A program made the position numbers and the translations under genes. 64,000 nucleotides of DNA from Valencia hispanica (Eukaryota; Chordata; Actinopteri; Cyprinodontiformes; Valenciidae): the NCBI GenBank assembly GCA_963556495.2, contig OY747712.1, positions 11,682,081 to 11,746,080 of the forward strand, read 5' to 3'. Of the stretch, positions 1-11,740 are shown in pieces. Every line of letters begins with the position of its first letter. Within the stretch, counting starts at the first letter, position 1. Below the pieces are notes generated by a model that worked only from the letters and a program-made list of their open reading frames with translations, was not told the DNA's origin and ran no database searches.

Positions 1-299
1 TTTACTCCAAAAAACGTGCGTTTTTTTTCCTGCGCGCTCCTCGGTTGTTTTGGTTCCGATGCTCTGCAGAAAAATAAGCATCACAACTCGCTGCGAGTGT
101 GTCTCATCGCAGCAGCACCAGCAGAGTGGAGGGTTTATAATTCCTTCTCCAAGTACGGAAGAAGATGTTAGAAACATTTCTGTGGTACTCGTCGCAGCGA
201 TGCAGGTAGCCGCCACTATGAACTGTTGTTATGATTATTATCGCCTCTGTTATGACTTTCAACACAAGTGCACAGCGAGAACTTGTGTTCCACACGCCC

Positions 300-351
<52 letters not shown>

Positions 352-359
352 TGTGTGTG
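300..359. repeat. Compound (TA)n(CA)n(GA)n(GT)n microsatellite
   Basis: Four dinucleotide runs follow one another directly: TA to about 316, CA to about 336, GA to about 351, then GT. Compound tracts of this kind are typical of fish genomes and are likely polymorphic. Confidence 0.95.
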
Positions 360-519
360 GGTTATTTCCCATTAATTCACTTGCTTGAGTTTTGGTTTTA
401 TTTCTCGCCATCACTCAAGAGGAAGGGCTGGAGTAACAATAAACATAACCCCCCGCCCCCCATTCCTTCCATTCCCTTCCCACACATACCATCCCATGCA
501 AAATGCTTTGGCGTCCCCC

Positions 520-600
520 AACACACACACATGCACGCGCACACACACACATACACACACACACACAGGGACGCACGCACACATGCATGCACCAGCCTGC
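520..600. repeat. (CA)n microsatellite, interrupted
   Basis: Runs of CA are interrupted by ATGCACGCGC and GGGACGCACG. CpG-containing interruptions give alternating purine-pyrimidine DNA that could adopt Z-form. Confidence 0.9.
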
Positions 601-766
601 ACCCCACCCTCTCTCCGCGCCTGTCCCGCTGGCACTAAGTACAGCCGCGGTTCGCTCTCAGCGGTGAGCGCGCCGCAGATGGACAGAGGGCTCACCTCCG
701 CGCAGGGCTGCAGCTATTTTTAAGAAATGTGAGGAGAGGAAGCTGGAAGTGTGTGTGTTTATGCAT

Positions 767-784
767 GAGAGAGAGAGAGAGAGG
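767..784. repeat. (GA)n microsatellite
   Basis: A short perfect GA run, preceded by a (GT) stretch at 749-758. Confidence 0.9.
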
Positions 785-1150
785 GAAAGGAGAGATGCCA
801 GAGCTGATTTTATGCCCGATACTCGCGTCCAACGCTGAGCAGAGCGCACCGTGCACACAGCTTATTCTCAGCGGGCAGCAGGTGCATCTCTGGACTCATT
901 TCCTCTTTTTCGCTGTTTGCTTTCCAAGGGCGGGCAGCGCTCCTTTTTGCTTTACATGTAATTAGTCGGGGTTCGGCCATGAACTATCCAAAAACGCGTC
1001 TCTCTCCCTTGCGCGCATGAGCTTGTTAAAGTGCAATAAATTAAAGCAATAAAGCAATAAATCACCAATATAAGAGGATAAAACATCTCCTTCTTCCTCT
1101 CTTTACAACACGCGCACCATCTCCATCCCTTCTTGCAGTTTAGCTTAATC

Positions 1151-1202
1151 ACCCCCCTCCTCCACCCCTGCCTTTTTCGCCCCCCACCCCCCCCCCTCTC
1201 TC
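1151..1202. repeat. C-rich / pyrimidine tract
   Basis: Contains C runs of 5 to 10 bases, ending in CTCTCTC. On the opposite strand it has four or more G-runs and is a possible G-quadruplex site upstream of the coding exon. Confidence 0.7.
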
Positions 1203-1364
1203 AGTTTATTATGACAAAAGCAGATCGATGGATACCCGGAGCGACGCGTGAGTAACGGGTGGGCCAGGCGTTTATTCATTCAGTGGCTGGGGACGCAATT
1301 AGTGGTCAGTTGGCCTGCTCTGCCTGTTGTTTTTAGCTTCTCCATTGTGTTTCCCCTCCTGCAG

Positions 1365-1431
1365 GTGACACTCCAGAGCCTCTCTGCCCTCCTGAGCTTT
1401 CAGTGAGACAGGCGGATCTGTGTGCCCGACC
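1365..1431 (+). other. Putative 5' UTR part of the signal-peptide exon, with upstream splice acceptor
   Basis: The bases before 1365 form a long pyrimidine-rich run ending TTTCCCCTCCTGCAG, a good splice-acceptor shape, so the exon probably starts at 1365. The 67 bases up to the ATG have no other ATG in frame with the coding sequence and would be 5' UTR. The CAGGTGAC at the junction could also be read as a donor, so the boundary is a prediction. Confidence 0.5.
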
Positions 1432-1522
1432 ATGGCCTTTCCATCAGCCCCCTCTGCTCCATGGATTGTCAGCTTATTGACTGCACTATTCGCAGCTGCG
1501 GTTCACAGCAACATTGTCAATG
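1432..1522 (+). CDS. Signal-peptide-encoding first coding exon of an unidentified secreted or membrane protein (partial)
   Basis: The ATG sits in an ideal Kozak context (ACCATGG). The 91 bp encode 30 residues plus one base. They begin MAFPSAPSAP, run through a hydrophobic core (WIVSLLTALFAAAV), then HSNIVN. A signal-peptidase site near AVHS/N is plausible. The exon is closed by a consensus donor, GTAAGC at 1523, leaving a phase-1 junction. Phase-1 signal exons are common in receptors and adhesion proteins with immunoglobulin, fibronectin or CUB-type domains, which is suggestive only. No downstream exon was found in the remaining 62 kb, so the next intron would be very long. I do not recognise the protein. 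Alternative: a chance open stretch with good splice sites. Reading past the donor continues only into low-complexity sequence, which supports the exon ending here. Confidence 0.6.
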
Positions 1523-1814
1523 GTAAGCACATCTCTCTCTCCCTCTTCATCTATCTTTCTTGTATTCTCCCAGTGTCTCTCCTGGGGCCTCTGACCTCTC
1601 TGACCCTCTCTTTCTGCCTCTGGTGGAGCTGCCCTAACTGTCCACTTGTTGTTTCCTGTATTATGAAAAGGGAAGCAGAGAACCATTATTAAGCACATGG
1701 GACACTCCCACCTTCCCAGACCCTCAGTGGAATTTGTGCAGTTGTTTTATTTTGAACAATCTGTTTATGACTTGCACGTGGAGCTGGAGTTCAGTGTGCA
1801 TGCCAGCTCATAAG
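1523..1814 (+). other. Start of putative first long intron, no feature seen
   Basis: Begins GTAAGC and continues as a pyrimidine-rich stretch to about 1640, then unremarkable sequence. Nothing else is recognised. Confidence 0.4.
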
Positions 1815-2185
1815 TCAATGCAAAAGTGATACAGTTTCACATTTTGCAAAAATGTGAAAACAACGTAGCATACATCTGCATTCACCATCGTACTGAAGAA
1901 ATACTTTGTTGAACTCATATTTACTGCAATTGAGGCAGCGAATCAGATTTAGAGGCATTTCTTTGGTTGCAAAACAGCTCAAACCATCCATATACATTTT
2001 TATGTCTTGCCAAAGAGTCTCATTTGGTTTTAGGTACAAACATCCTCCCTGTCCCTGGTGAAGAAAAGCATCCCCACAGCATGATGCTGCCACCACCACG
2101 TTTATCCATAGGGATGGTGTGTGAAGGGTAATGTGCAGTGTTAGTTTTCTGTCGTAGGTTTTGATTGCAGTTGAAAAAGATCAGT

Positions 2186-2530
2186 TTAGTCTAATGTAGA
2201 AAGTGATGGTTTTGCTCTTTTTACTTTGGAAAATAGCTCAAGCTCAGTTAGAACGGACGAAGAGGGTCTGTGAAGATCAGGTTTTAAGTGTCGCCAACCA
2301 TTTTCCGATGGATTTAGGTCTGGGCTCTGACAGAGCCATTCTAACAAATGAATATGCTTTGAGCTAAAGCATTTCATTGCAAGTCTGGTTGTAAGTTCAC
2401 GATCGTTGTCTTGCTGGTAGCAGAATCTAGTCTCAAGCTGTTTGCATCGTGTATTAGGTTTTTTTCCAATGTTGCAATTTATTTCCATTAATCTTCCCAT
2501 TAGCTTTAACCAGCTTTGCTGTCCCTCCAT
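2186..2530 (-). pseudogene. Tc1-like transposase C-terminal fragment (broken)
   Basis: The 114-residue open stretch contains the second catalytic aspartate region (FCYQQDND) and the C-terminal catalytic block SPDLNPSENGW, with the third acidic residue of the DDE triad. Tc1 transposases are usually about 340 residues and cut and paste DNA at TA dinucleotides. The DNA-binding half and the first aspartate are missing from this frame, and upstream homology is shifted and interrupted by another repeat. It belongs to the decayed element around it and cannot be functional. Confidence 0.8.
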
Positions 2531-2654
2531 AAGAAAAGCTTCTCATGGCATGATGCTGCCATGGGGACGGTGTGTGCTGGGTTAGTTTTCCGCCACATGT
2601 CACATTTTTCATGTAGATGAAAAAGTCAATTTTTTATCCCATCTGATCGAAGCA

Positions 2655-2765
2655 GCTTGTCTTACACGTGTTTTGCAGTTATTTGAATCAGGTGTGCTGG
2701 AGCAGGGACCCATCTGAAACATGCAGCACAAATGGCGACTACAGACCAGAGTTGGGGACCACTGC
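2655..2765. repeat. Short relic of a dispersed fish repeat (hAT/MITE-like) nested in the Tc1 relic
   Basis: The words GAATCAGGTGTGCTGGAGCAGGG, ACATGCAG and GAGTTGGGGACCACTGCC are in the order found in a very common fish non-autonomous repeat. The piece interrupts the Tc1 homology, which resumes near 2780. The family name is from memory and uncertain. Confidence 0.45.
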
Positions 2766-3005
2766 CCTACATGTCTGTTGGAGATCTTAAACAACAATGA
2801 CTTTCCTCTTGCCACTCTTCTATAAAAGAAGACAGATTTGCCAACCTTCATTGTCAGTCTGGAATTGGTGTTGCTGGATTTTATTTAGGGCTCACAGAGT
2901 AAATGGGGCTGAATAAAAATGCACTGAAAACTTTTCTAGTTTGGGGTTGTAAAGTGGCAACATGAGAAAAACACTCAAAAGGAATGCATTTTCTAAAGCA
3001 CTGTA

Positions 3006-4478
3006 CGCTCAGACAAGAGAAAGCGAGCAACGTCTGAGTGTCTGCCTTTAGTTCTCAGGATCCCACAATATTTTTCTGATGCACCACAAACCATCTGTTT
3101 GTGTTGAAGCTTCATGCAACCTGGAGAGACTAGGTGATCATCTTGTGCTTCCTCAGCTTGCAGCCAAACGCGCTTCCACACAAATACAGTCCAGATACAG
3201 AGCACTCATCATGGCTTAAACTGTAACTGCGGCTGAGGCGGATGGTAAGAGAGGATTCAATGAGAGAAGCACTTTGTAATGATACCATCCCCGCTGCGAG
3301 TACCAAGTGAGCAGGAATACACTGTCCAATGTGCTTCCCAATTACATAACTCTCAAGTGACTGCCTGCCGGTAATACAACCTTCAGAGGGCAGCTTGTAC
3401 CCGACACAAAATGGCGATCAGCGATTGGCCCTCAAGCCATTGAAAATTGATTGACATAGGTATAATGTTGTTGCTATTTTCTCATTACAGTTGGGATATA
3501 ATTGCACTCAGTGTTTGGCAAAGAACTTAGAGTAAATTCAGCAGGCAAGGAGCCTTCTAAGAAACATTCCCTGATTTGCATTTGGAATATACGCTTTTAA
3601 GGGCCCTTTGCATTCAACTGATCTCGCCCACACTTTTTTTGCAATCACCGCATAAATGTGCATGATATGCACACCCGCACACCTTGGAGATTCTTTTGAC
3701 ATAATTTATTCATATGAACAATGTTTTAATTTCTTTTTAATAAGTATGGTTTAGTTTCGGTGGAAAGATTATTAATGTGTTTCTCATGTGCTCCACTATG
3801 TGGAAGAACAATTCAGCTGTGCTAAGATGAGTAAGAAATTCTAAGCGCAACGGGCTGCTTGAAGAGGAAAAAAAAAGACAAATGGCCACACCAGACTGAG
3901 CCTCTGATGATGAAATATCAAACTCTTGCCAGCATGCTGACCCGGACACGTGTAGCTCGTCATTGAAACCCAGGTAGAGGTTCATTATTTGGGCCCCAAA
4001 ATGATTCTGGCTACTGTTCAGAAGCGTGTCACATTTGATTAAGGTGTGCCCACGGGGAGGCGTGACCATGCATGACCAATTCTTGCTTTAGTTTCACCTG
4101 AGCACTGTTTTACATTATCATGTCAGTCAACGAGAGTAATTAAGCCTGAGACGTCTGACAGCATTTAGGAGATGAGAAAACACGTGAAAGTGAAACAGGG
4201 GATGTGGGCTGGAGCGCTGGCCTTGTACCACAACTTTAATCTACATGTTTTAATCTGAAGTATAGTGGGTTTTTTTCTGTATAACATTTTCATTGATATC
4301 AAATTCACTTAATGAAACTACTTTGAAATAAGTCAGAACTGCTTTGAAAGACGTGGAGAATAGAATCAAAACATTTCACGAAGTGAACATAGTCTCTGTG
4401 TTCTGAATACAGAATTAGATGACAAACTTTATTCCTACCCCCCGAACCTTTAACAGGTTTTCTACCAGCATTCCTCTG
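3006..4478. other. No gene or recognised repeat
   Basis: Mixed-composition sequence without long coding frames. No exon with splice signals, no recognised repeat and no strong simple repeat was seen. Confidence 0.5.
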
Positions 4479-5825
4479 TGTTTAGCTCCATTTCTCTTCC
4501 ATCAACCTTAGTCACTTTCTCTGTCCCTGCTGAAGAAAACGTCCCCCCCAACATGATGCTGCCACCACTATGTTTCACAATGGAAAGAGTGTGTTCAGAA
4601 TGTTAGGGCATATAAGCTAAACTGTGAAATTCTGGGTTCACCGGACCAGAGAACCTTCTTGTACATGTTTGTTATGTCATTTGTTCACTAACGTTCTCAA
4701 CAAACCTCTGAGGCCTTTACAGACCAGCTGGATTTATACACACATTAGGAAATTATTTAGTATGTGTTGACTTCTGAATGAATTGGGTACTGTTCTTCTT
4801 TTATTTAGGGGTATCGTAGTGCAACTTTGGGCTGCATTATGGTACATTTGTTAGCACTGTTGCCTTGCAGCAGCAAGGTCCTGGGTTTGAATCCCGACCA
4901 GGGCCTTTGTGCATAGATTTTGGAAAGACACACATGACAACCAAGGTAATTGCCCCTACCAATCTTAAGTGAGAGATTCAGATCCCAAAACCTGGATTAG
5001 TGGAGCAAGGTGCTGCTATAACATCAATGAACTCGGAGAAGCTGATCAGAGCCTTGGGGAGAGTTTCTCTTTTCTATGTGAAGGGCTGGGAGCCCTGTGA
5101 TGGACGGGCGACCTGTCCAGGGTGTACCCCGCCTCTCGCCCCGTGACGGCTAGAGACACAACCCTGCATAGTATGGATGGATAGATGGGAGCCCTGAATA
5201 TGGGGTTTCCCTAAGACAGAGCCCGAGTTCTGGAAACCAGTGATTTTCTGGTGGTGTCTGTTGAGCTTCTGCTAGTAAGAGAAGGTATAATTATCATCCC
5301 CAGCCAAGCCTATAACCACAGCAGGTGTCTTAAGGAGAATGTGTGGGTTCTCTTCAGATATTCCAGCTTCCTCCTTTGATGCAGAATATGCATGCTAGCC
5401 TAAATAACTTTAAGTTGCCTATAGGTATGAGTGTGGTCTTGCATGGTTCTTTTTTTGTCTTTGTGTTGCCCTACCTCTCACCTATTGACTTCTTGAAACA
5501 GGTACCAACTTCCCTGTGAGGATTAACTGGGTTAAGACAATGAATGAATGAATAAATCGTTTTTCTTCAACTTCACAGTTTTACATGGCAGTGGATTTCA
5601 TTTAGAGGTATCAGAGTAAAGGGCGGTGAATACAGAAACGGTCACTATTGGTTTTTTTTAATTCCTGAAAACCATGTTTATTTCCTTTTTATTTCACAGT
5701 TGCTCCACTTTTTGAGTCTATCACATAAAACAGCGTTAAATTTCACTGAAGTTTGTGGTTGCAGCATGAAAAGAAGTGAAAAAGTTCAAGATGGACGAAT
5801 ACTTCTCAAAGGCATTGTATGTTAA
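4479..5825 (-). mobile_element. Tc1-like relic split by another dispersed repeat
   Basis: 4479-4822 and 5598-5825 are successive parts of one Tc1-like relic, transposase on the minus strand. The first part has the CATGATGCTGCCA signature near 4552 and the CTCTGAGGCC-type flank near 4707; the second has the A/T-rich terminal region ending in the family's inverted end. Between them lies an unrelated dispersed repeat. The transposase frame is destroyed. Confidence 0.7.
4823..5597 (+). repeat. Dispersed fish repeat with a tRNA-like B box, inserted in the Tc1 relic
   Basis: Near 4885 the sequence GGGTTTGAATCCC resembles a pol III B box. The stretch around 5098-5160 (GACCTGTCCAGGGTGTACCC and CCGCCTCTCGCC) and a short ATGG-rich tail near 5175 match a repeat seen again, inverted, at 29694-29868. 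5318-5556 adds a second partial copy ending in (AATG)n. The two Tc1 edges beside it are similar (TTTAGGGGTATC at about 4804 and TTTAGAGGTATC at about 5601), consistent with an aged target-site duplication. Confidence 0.55.
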
Positions 5826-6479
5826 TCCTGTATTTGCAGTTTTGGAGTTGACGTGAGTAATGCCCAAACAATCGAGCTGAACTTTAAGCAGGAAATGTAA
5901 GCCTCAAGCACGTGTCCATCGCTCACATCTGTTCCGATCAGTCTGACTGGTGTTGTTGTGACACTGCGGCAGAGCCGTTAAGTAGAAGATGGATTAGAGT
6001 GGTTGAGTAGTCAGATAATGGGTCGTCATAATGGAGAAGTCCATGCAAGGAGGACCTGGAACAGAATGGTCTACTTAACATAAATAATTCAGCATTATGT
6101 ATCAGAGAGCAAAAATGATTAGCTCAGCAATCAATGTTAGAGCAGATAAGCCTTCTGAAAGACGGAGACCCTATTACTGCTGAGCTGCTTGCGTCTTCAG
6201 TAAATTATATCTACAAGGACTGATTTGTCTCTCTGGACCAATAAACATTGAGAAATCAGAAAAATCTTCGCTCATGGATTGTAGTTATTTTTTAAGCATT
6301 CAGTAGGGCCTGTGTGTCATGACTGTTGAAACTCCTGACCAACTGCTGACTCCCAAGTTCCTCATCTCTATCTCATTTATACATATATGTCATGTCATGA
6401 AAAGGACAGTTCCGTTTTTTTCTAGACTCATCTCCAAGCAGGCTTCCTTAGAGCAACCGAACGAATCGGGGAGACACTA
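5826..6479. other. No gene or recognised repeat
   Basis: Unremarkable sequence. Nothing recognised beyond short A/T-rich words. Confidence 0.5.
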
Positions 6480-7470
6480 ATTGCATGCCATTGACATATC
6501 CATTTCCACAGCTGGATGTGCAGCCATGCGATGTGGTTGGAAAGTGCCTCTCAGAAGGGCACAGATTAGGCATGCAATTGGCCGGCTGTGCCCTGGTTCT
6601 GTAATGTTGACCCAATTACCCTGGGGCTGTGGTGGAGTGCAGAGGGTCGGTCTGTCAGAGCGCTCAGTCGACAACAAGCAGAGCAGCGTGCCGCGACCTC
6701 CCATCAGCCACCTGGCTCTCAGAATCCATGGCATACCGCAGCAGGAAGTTTGCTTTTGTGACCAGAAACATGCCTAATTGTTTATTTACTCTACAAGTTC
6801 TGCTGGTCGGAGCCATTGAATGACTCCCGATGTCTCCAGCTGAGGCTGGTAATGAATAAACATTAAAGGATGCGAGCTGTGTGCACTTGTTGTTGGTGTG
6901 CTAAGATTTACAGGCGGGAGGACTCTGCATGTCTGCCAGCGGTTCACTTTATCCTCCGACAAAACGGGCCCTTCCCCCATTGGACCAGCCCTTTCTCATT
7001 GGCTCAAAGCCCACTTCCTGTGTGCACTGCCGTTATTTGTTGTTGACTTCCTGTGTGCCAAGATGAGGGAATATTTGGCTAATGCGCTTTACAGCTAGCA
7101 CACAATAGCGGTAGGCGGTTTGGATGAGAGGCCTCTGCCTGTTAACAAGGCTGACTGATAAGCAGTGACTCATTAACAAGCTGAGGTACACAGAGCCTGG
7201 GGGAATTGCCGCCTAGCCACTGTGACATTAATAAGAGGCCAAAGCTATTTTTCCATTTGGCTCCGGCGGTATAGGACTAAACTGTTGGGGTCTCTTCTCA
7301 GTGCTGACTATTTAGAGGCTCCAGTGCTCTTCCATTTGTTGCGGACACTCCCTACCAGGTCTGAACTGAGTCCGGGCTGATCACTATTGCCAGAGTGGAC
7401 TACAGTTAATGGCATCTGCTGCGTTATTGGAAAACCAGACACCCCTCATTAGCCTTCTCCTGATTCAGAA
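6480..7470. other. Repeat-free, balanced-composition stretch; candidate conserved non-coding DNA
   Basis: About 1 kb of higher-complexity, near 50% GC sequence without transposon signatures. It is rich in words such as CCATTGTTCATT-like, CAATTA and GGCATGCAATTGGCC. Open frames here are short and lack splice context. In an intron this old and repeat-laden, such an island may be retained regulatory sequence. This is inference from composition only. Confidence 0.25.
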
Positions 7471-10400
7471 ACATCTGGGGAGGAGCAGATTTAATTCGTC
7501 TTCCACCACTGTGCCTCAGTAGCATATTCTAGCCTATATCCAGAATTTCATTAAGACTGATGATCAGTCTGACATTGTTAAGATCAAACTAAATATTTTA
7601 AATTTATTGAGTACATTATTGGATAGGTTCAAACCATTTGTTTCCTGTCAGCTTTTCTTCCAAAGCCACATTACATCCATTGTCTTGTGCTTTTATACTG
7701 CTTTGATCATGCAAGTGTTTCGTCGTCCAGATCAGCTTTGTGATTACAAATTGGATCCCGATTGGCTGACATTAGATTGCAACAGATTCCCGTCTGGCAG
7801 AAACCCAATTATTTCTCCTGTTCATCATGCCGATTAATTAAGGCGCTGTGGCTGATTGATTAAACTTCTAACAAAGCTCCAGCCATGGGCACCAGGACCC
7901 TTGGGAGGATTTTCATCTCACTTTACACCCACTAGTGTGTCTCCACACCGTCGTCATAGATCTACAGACGCAGACATAAAAAATAGGCATAAAAAAGGGC
8001 AACTTAAAGTCCAACAAGAAAAAAATACATTAAGAAAGCTGTAAGCTAAAGTAATGAGCCTACATTAACCTAATAACACGAAATGACACAGATTAATTGT
8101 AAAAACAAGCAGCATACTTATAAAATATATTTAAATCTAAGTGGAAGTAAACTCCAAAGAAAAATACAATACTACATTTTATAATCATTTTTAAGTTATC
8201 AAGTAAGCAGCTCCAATGTTAAGTTCATATTTTATTTATGTTTAGGTAAATATAATTAAATACGAAGACTACAAACTGAATTACATGGATTCAGCTTGAT
8301 TTTGTAAATTTTGCTAAAAATAAGATGTCAACTTTTATTTATTTCTGCGGTTTTAGGTCATTGCTTGCTTAAATTCTCTTCAATAAGTCATTGCAAATTG
8401 TTACCTCAGTTTTGTTTGGCTTTAACAAATCATATTACCTAAATCAATATAAACCAAAGCAGTTTGAGGTTGTTGTTTTGTTGTTTTTGACAGTTTTATC
8501 ACAATCTGATACTAAAATACATATAAGTCTTTGTCTGATGACTTCTGCAAAATTTGGCAAGTTTTTAAAATTATTTTATTAAATTAAATTTAACTTAAAT
8601 TAAATTAAATTAAATTAATTAAGTTAAATTATATGCCTGCATTTTATCAGACTAATATTTTGCAGTTTTCTAGGATTTATGTTCCCTCTATTGGGATTCT
8701 CACTCTGGCTGGTTCAGATGCCTAGGTTACTATATAGGTGACCACTTTTGTTACTTCTTTGGTAATGCACACGCCATCCTTACTATTTTTTTTTTGCTTG
8801 ATCAGAGGTTTGTTTGAAAATATTTATTATGTTTAAAGTTTCATTTACCTATACTCTTGATAGGCAGCAGACTGGCAGCCATGCACCCTCAGAATGATCC
8901 TGTTAGGTACATAAAATTCCTTTTAAATCAGTTTTAATTGTTTCAAAGGATACCAGGTCAGTAGTCTATGAACAACATCCTAACAATTTTTCAGATGTTT
9001 AACAAGCATGTTACTGTCATACTGGCATCACATATGTATGCATCAAAATAAACTGTAAAGAAGCTGAAGTACTTTCCATTTTTTAAATGTTGCTTTTTAG
9101 CCTGAAATATAGTCACGCCATTTAATCTAAACTGTCTTTAAAATATAGAACAAATTAAAAGAATAAAAGAAAAATAATTGTTGCTGGGATAGCAATTTCC
9201 CTGGGATTTGAAACTAAATTTGCCAGCTCTCTCCCTGTAAACTTAGAGAAGGACATTTTACTTTTCAAAAGAATATAATTTTCTTTTATTAGCAATAATG
9301 ATACTAAAATTTCCTCTGCTGGTAATCCTTTTAATGGCATCCATTTACTTTGCAGTATTTTCTAATAAGACAAGGCCAAGCATTTTTTGTGAATATACAG
9401 TTGGGAATTCATAGCTTCGCATGTATAATTACCTTAGTTGAGCTTTATTCTCAAGTAGTAGCTTTTAAACAAAACATTGACCATAGGCTACTCAAATGTT
9501 AAAGCCTAAAAATTACTGACACATGCTTAAGCTGTTGCAAGCCGATGTAAATGCTCTCTCTGTTCTGATGAAGATTTACTCAGATGCTGGATGCTTGAAA
9601 CTTAAAACGAAATTGATACCATGACCTACTTTGTGATTAATTCAGCAAAAAAAGGATCTGAGCAAATCTGGGGCACTAATACAGGATACAAATTTCATTC
9701 CAATATGGTCAATTGAACCTAAATATGATTAACAAAGAGTTGATGACCTCACAATAAAAGTGATCTACCCTGTTCTTTTGCAGTTGAGCAATGTAAATTC
9801 CACACACTTGATGTCAATGTACATGCACCATGCAAAATGAGAGACTTGAAAAGCAATACATATACTTCAAAGATGTGACAAGACTTGATATTCCAGTAAA
9901 ACATTTAGTTCCCTCATGTTTACATCTGGTTTGAAGGCTCCCTACATTAATTTTCTGTAAAAAAAAAGAAAGATTGTAAAAAGTTAGTTTTTTTTAAAAA
10001 GCAACAAAGTTGGAAAACCAGATATCTGATTAATTAGGTGAAAGTTCTGAAAGTTGAATGCAGAAGGAGTTTGTATCACTCCATGTGTTGATAATAAATA
10101 TGTTATCCAGCTCAAATGCGTGGCAGTCAGATTATAGAGGTATCAAGAGTGTCCAAACAAGTCTCCATTAGACCTCATCGTTTTGAGGAAGCTCACACCC
10201 ACCCAGCCCCATTCAGCCAATGTAAGATTACATCAGGACAGATCAATCTCGCCCGCTACCATCATAATAATAGCAAAAGCCATTTAGAGACTGAAAGAGA
10301 GAAGGGCTCTTGAGATTTAGCAAAATGTTAACAGACTCTGCTACCTCTCAGGTGCTATTAGGAGACAATCATGTTGCAGCAGCTCAGGGTCGAGGAAAAT

Positions 10401-10959
10401 TAGGGGTCCTGCATTTAGCAAAGTGTCAGCTTAAAACCATCGCTTCACAGAGGCGGTGGATTAAACAAAGCCAAACAAAAACGCCAGCTTTGAAAAACTT
10501 TAAATCACCTTGTTTTAAACTAAAATCCTTGTTTTTGCACTCAGTTGCCTTCTCTCTTTGATCAGGTTTCTCCCTTTTAAATCCCCCTCAACACTACCTC
10601 CAAATTTCATATTCTGTCTCCTGGAATTCTCCGTGGGGGTGTTGTAATTGATTGCTGCTGAGATGAAAATTACCTTTCCTGTTGCTGATGCAGAGCTGGT
10701 CAGATGAGGGTCTCTCTGAGAAGGTGTGTAGTCAAAGCTAAAGGAAAATTCACCCTCTATTATTTTGATCTTGTTTTATGAAGACATAATAATGATGATC
10801 GTATTAAGTTTGTGCAATTATTTAAATCAAACCTCAAGTGTACAAAGCAAATAAGCAGAGCATCCACAGTTTTTAGTTGTTCAAGAAAGATAAAGGGAAA
10901 TATTGAGTTGTGTAAAAAACTAAGTTAGGAGGAAAAGGAGTTTTTTGGGTAATTTTTTA
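7471..10959. other. A/T-rich stretch, no gene recognised
   Basis: A/T-rich DNA without credible exons. Apart from the TTAAA-type simple repeat near 8578-8633 and short A or T runs, no repeat family was recognised. Confidence 0.5.
8578..8633. repeat. (TTAAA)n-type simple repeat
   Basis: Imperfect pentamer AAATT/TTAAA repeats over about 55 bp. Confidence 0.85.
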
Positions 10960-11646
10960 GCACATTCCAAAATGGAAAGGCAACGGCAATGACCTTAGAG
11001 AAGCGTTTTTTTCCCCTGCAAATCAGTCTGGAAAACCTTACAAGCCGATCATTCTACAATAAAAAAGATTATTCCCAAGTGTAAAACATTTCATACAGTC
11101 TACCTCAAAGCAAATTCACTACAATTTCAGACAGCCCAAAGCATAGAAAAAACTTTTACACATACAAGGGCTCCATCTTAAACTCTGGAGGCCTCAGTTA
11201 GCATGTTAAATGTTAAAGTAACAAAGACTGAAAAGTACGGGTTTGTTTAAAGCGGCGGCCACAAGAAATTCCCTTCCCTCTAAAAAGAGTATATCATCAC
11301 AGTATGCAGAGTTGCATGGGACTGAATCACAGACGTCTAGAACAAAGTCCCTTAGTAAGACAAAAATCAAAGTAGATATTCACAGTGCCATGTTTGGAGG
11401 AGACCAAACAGAATATTAGCACCTCATTTAACAGTTAAACACAGTGGTGAAGGCATAATGACTTGGGCTTCCTTTTTAGCAACAAGGCCTGAACACACTG
11501 GAGTCTTTGATCTGACCCTGAACTCCTCTGAATACTCAAGTATTCTCAAGTCAGATGTGAGGCCATCTGTCTGGCAGCTCAAGCTTGGCCCAAACAGGGT
11601 CATTAAAAGCAATGGAACCATGTTAAAGAAATATAAACGGTTCTAA
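10960..11646 (+). pseudogene. Decayed Tc1/mariner transposase, plus strand
   Basis: Read on the plus strand the stretch follows the order of a Tc1-like transposase gene: a target-recognition helix region near 11000-11080, a phrase GCCTCAGTTAGCATGTTAAA near 11190, a degraded first acidic block, then near 11458 an open stretch reading MTWASFLATRP followed by VRPSVWQLKLG. After that, the region that should hold the second catalytic aspartate is missing: the reading goes from NRVIKSNG straight to MLKKYKRF. The third acidic block is absent. Stops and deletions are many. It is an old, dead copy of a family different from the minus-strand relics nearby. Confidence 0.7.
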
Positions 11647-11740
11647 AGGCTTTCACACTAGTGTAAATAAGGACGACTAATGTTAAGACTGCTAAAGTTC
11701 ATTGTACAATTTACCAAATCATCGAGGGTACGTTTTGCCC

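Larger units (their letters stand above)
1..1364. other. 5' flank of the signal-peptide exon, no coding sequence recognised
   Basis: No coding sequence is convincing here. The stretch has mixed-composition DNA with CpG-containing words around 640-680, 1000 and 1240, several microsatellites and a C-rich tract at about 1150-1200. A GTGAGT string at 1248 would make a good splice donor, so a non-coding first exon ending near 1247 with a roughly 117-bp intron to 1364 is possible, but this is only a consensus match. No TATA box or transcription start could be assigned with confidence. Confidence 0.4.
1815..3005 (-). mobile_element. Decayed Tc1-like transposons (at least two overlapping relics)
   Basis: The minus strand carries Tc1-like transposase remnants. 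The nucleotide signature typical of the family (CATGATGCTGCCA) occurs twice, near 2080 and near 2550, so two copies or a partial duplication are present. The right edge, ending near 3005, resembles the family's terminal sequence (TTCTAAAGCACTGTA). Both copies carry many substitutions and indels and are old. The left boundary is approximate. Confidence 0.75.

Noticed and set aside
1244..1262. String resembling a 16S rRNA segment (ACGCGTGAGTAACGGG)
   Set aside because: The similarity is limited to this short string; the flanks are ordinary vertebrate-type DNA. It is better explained as a splice-donor-like GTGAGT in GC-rich sequence or chance.
4880..4905. Possible tRNA gene (B-box-like GGTTTGAATCCC)
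   Set aside because: No cloverleaf could be formed and the surroundings match a dispersed repeat, so this is a SINE-type promoter relic at most.
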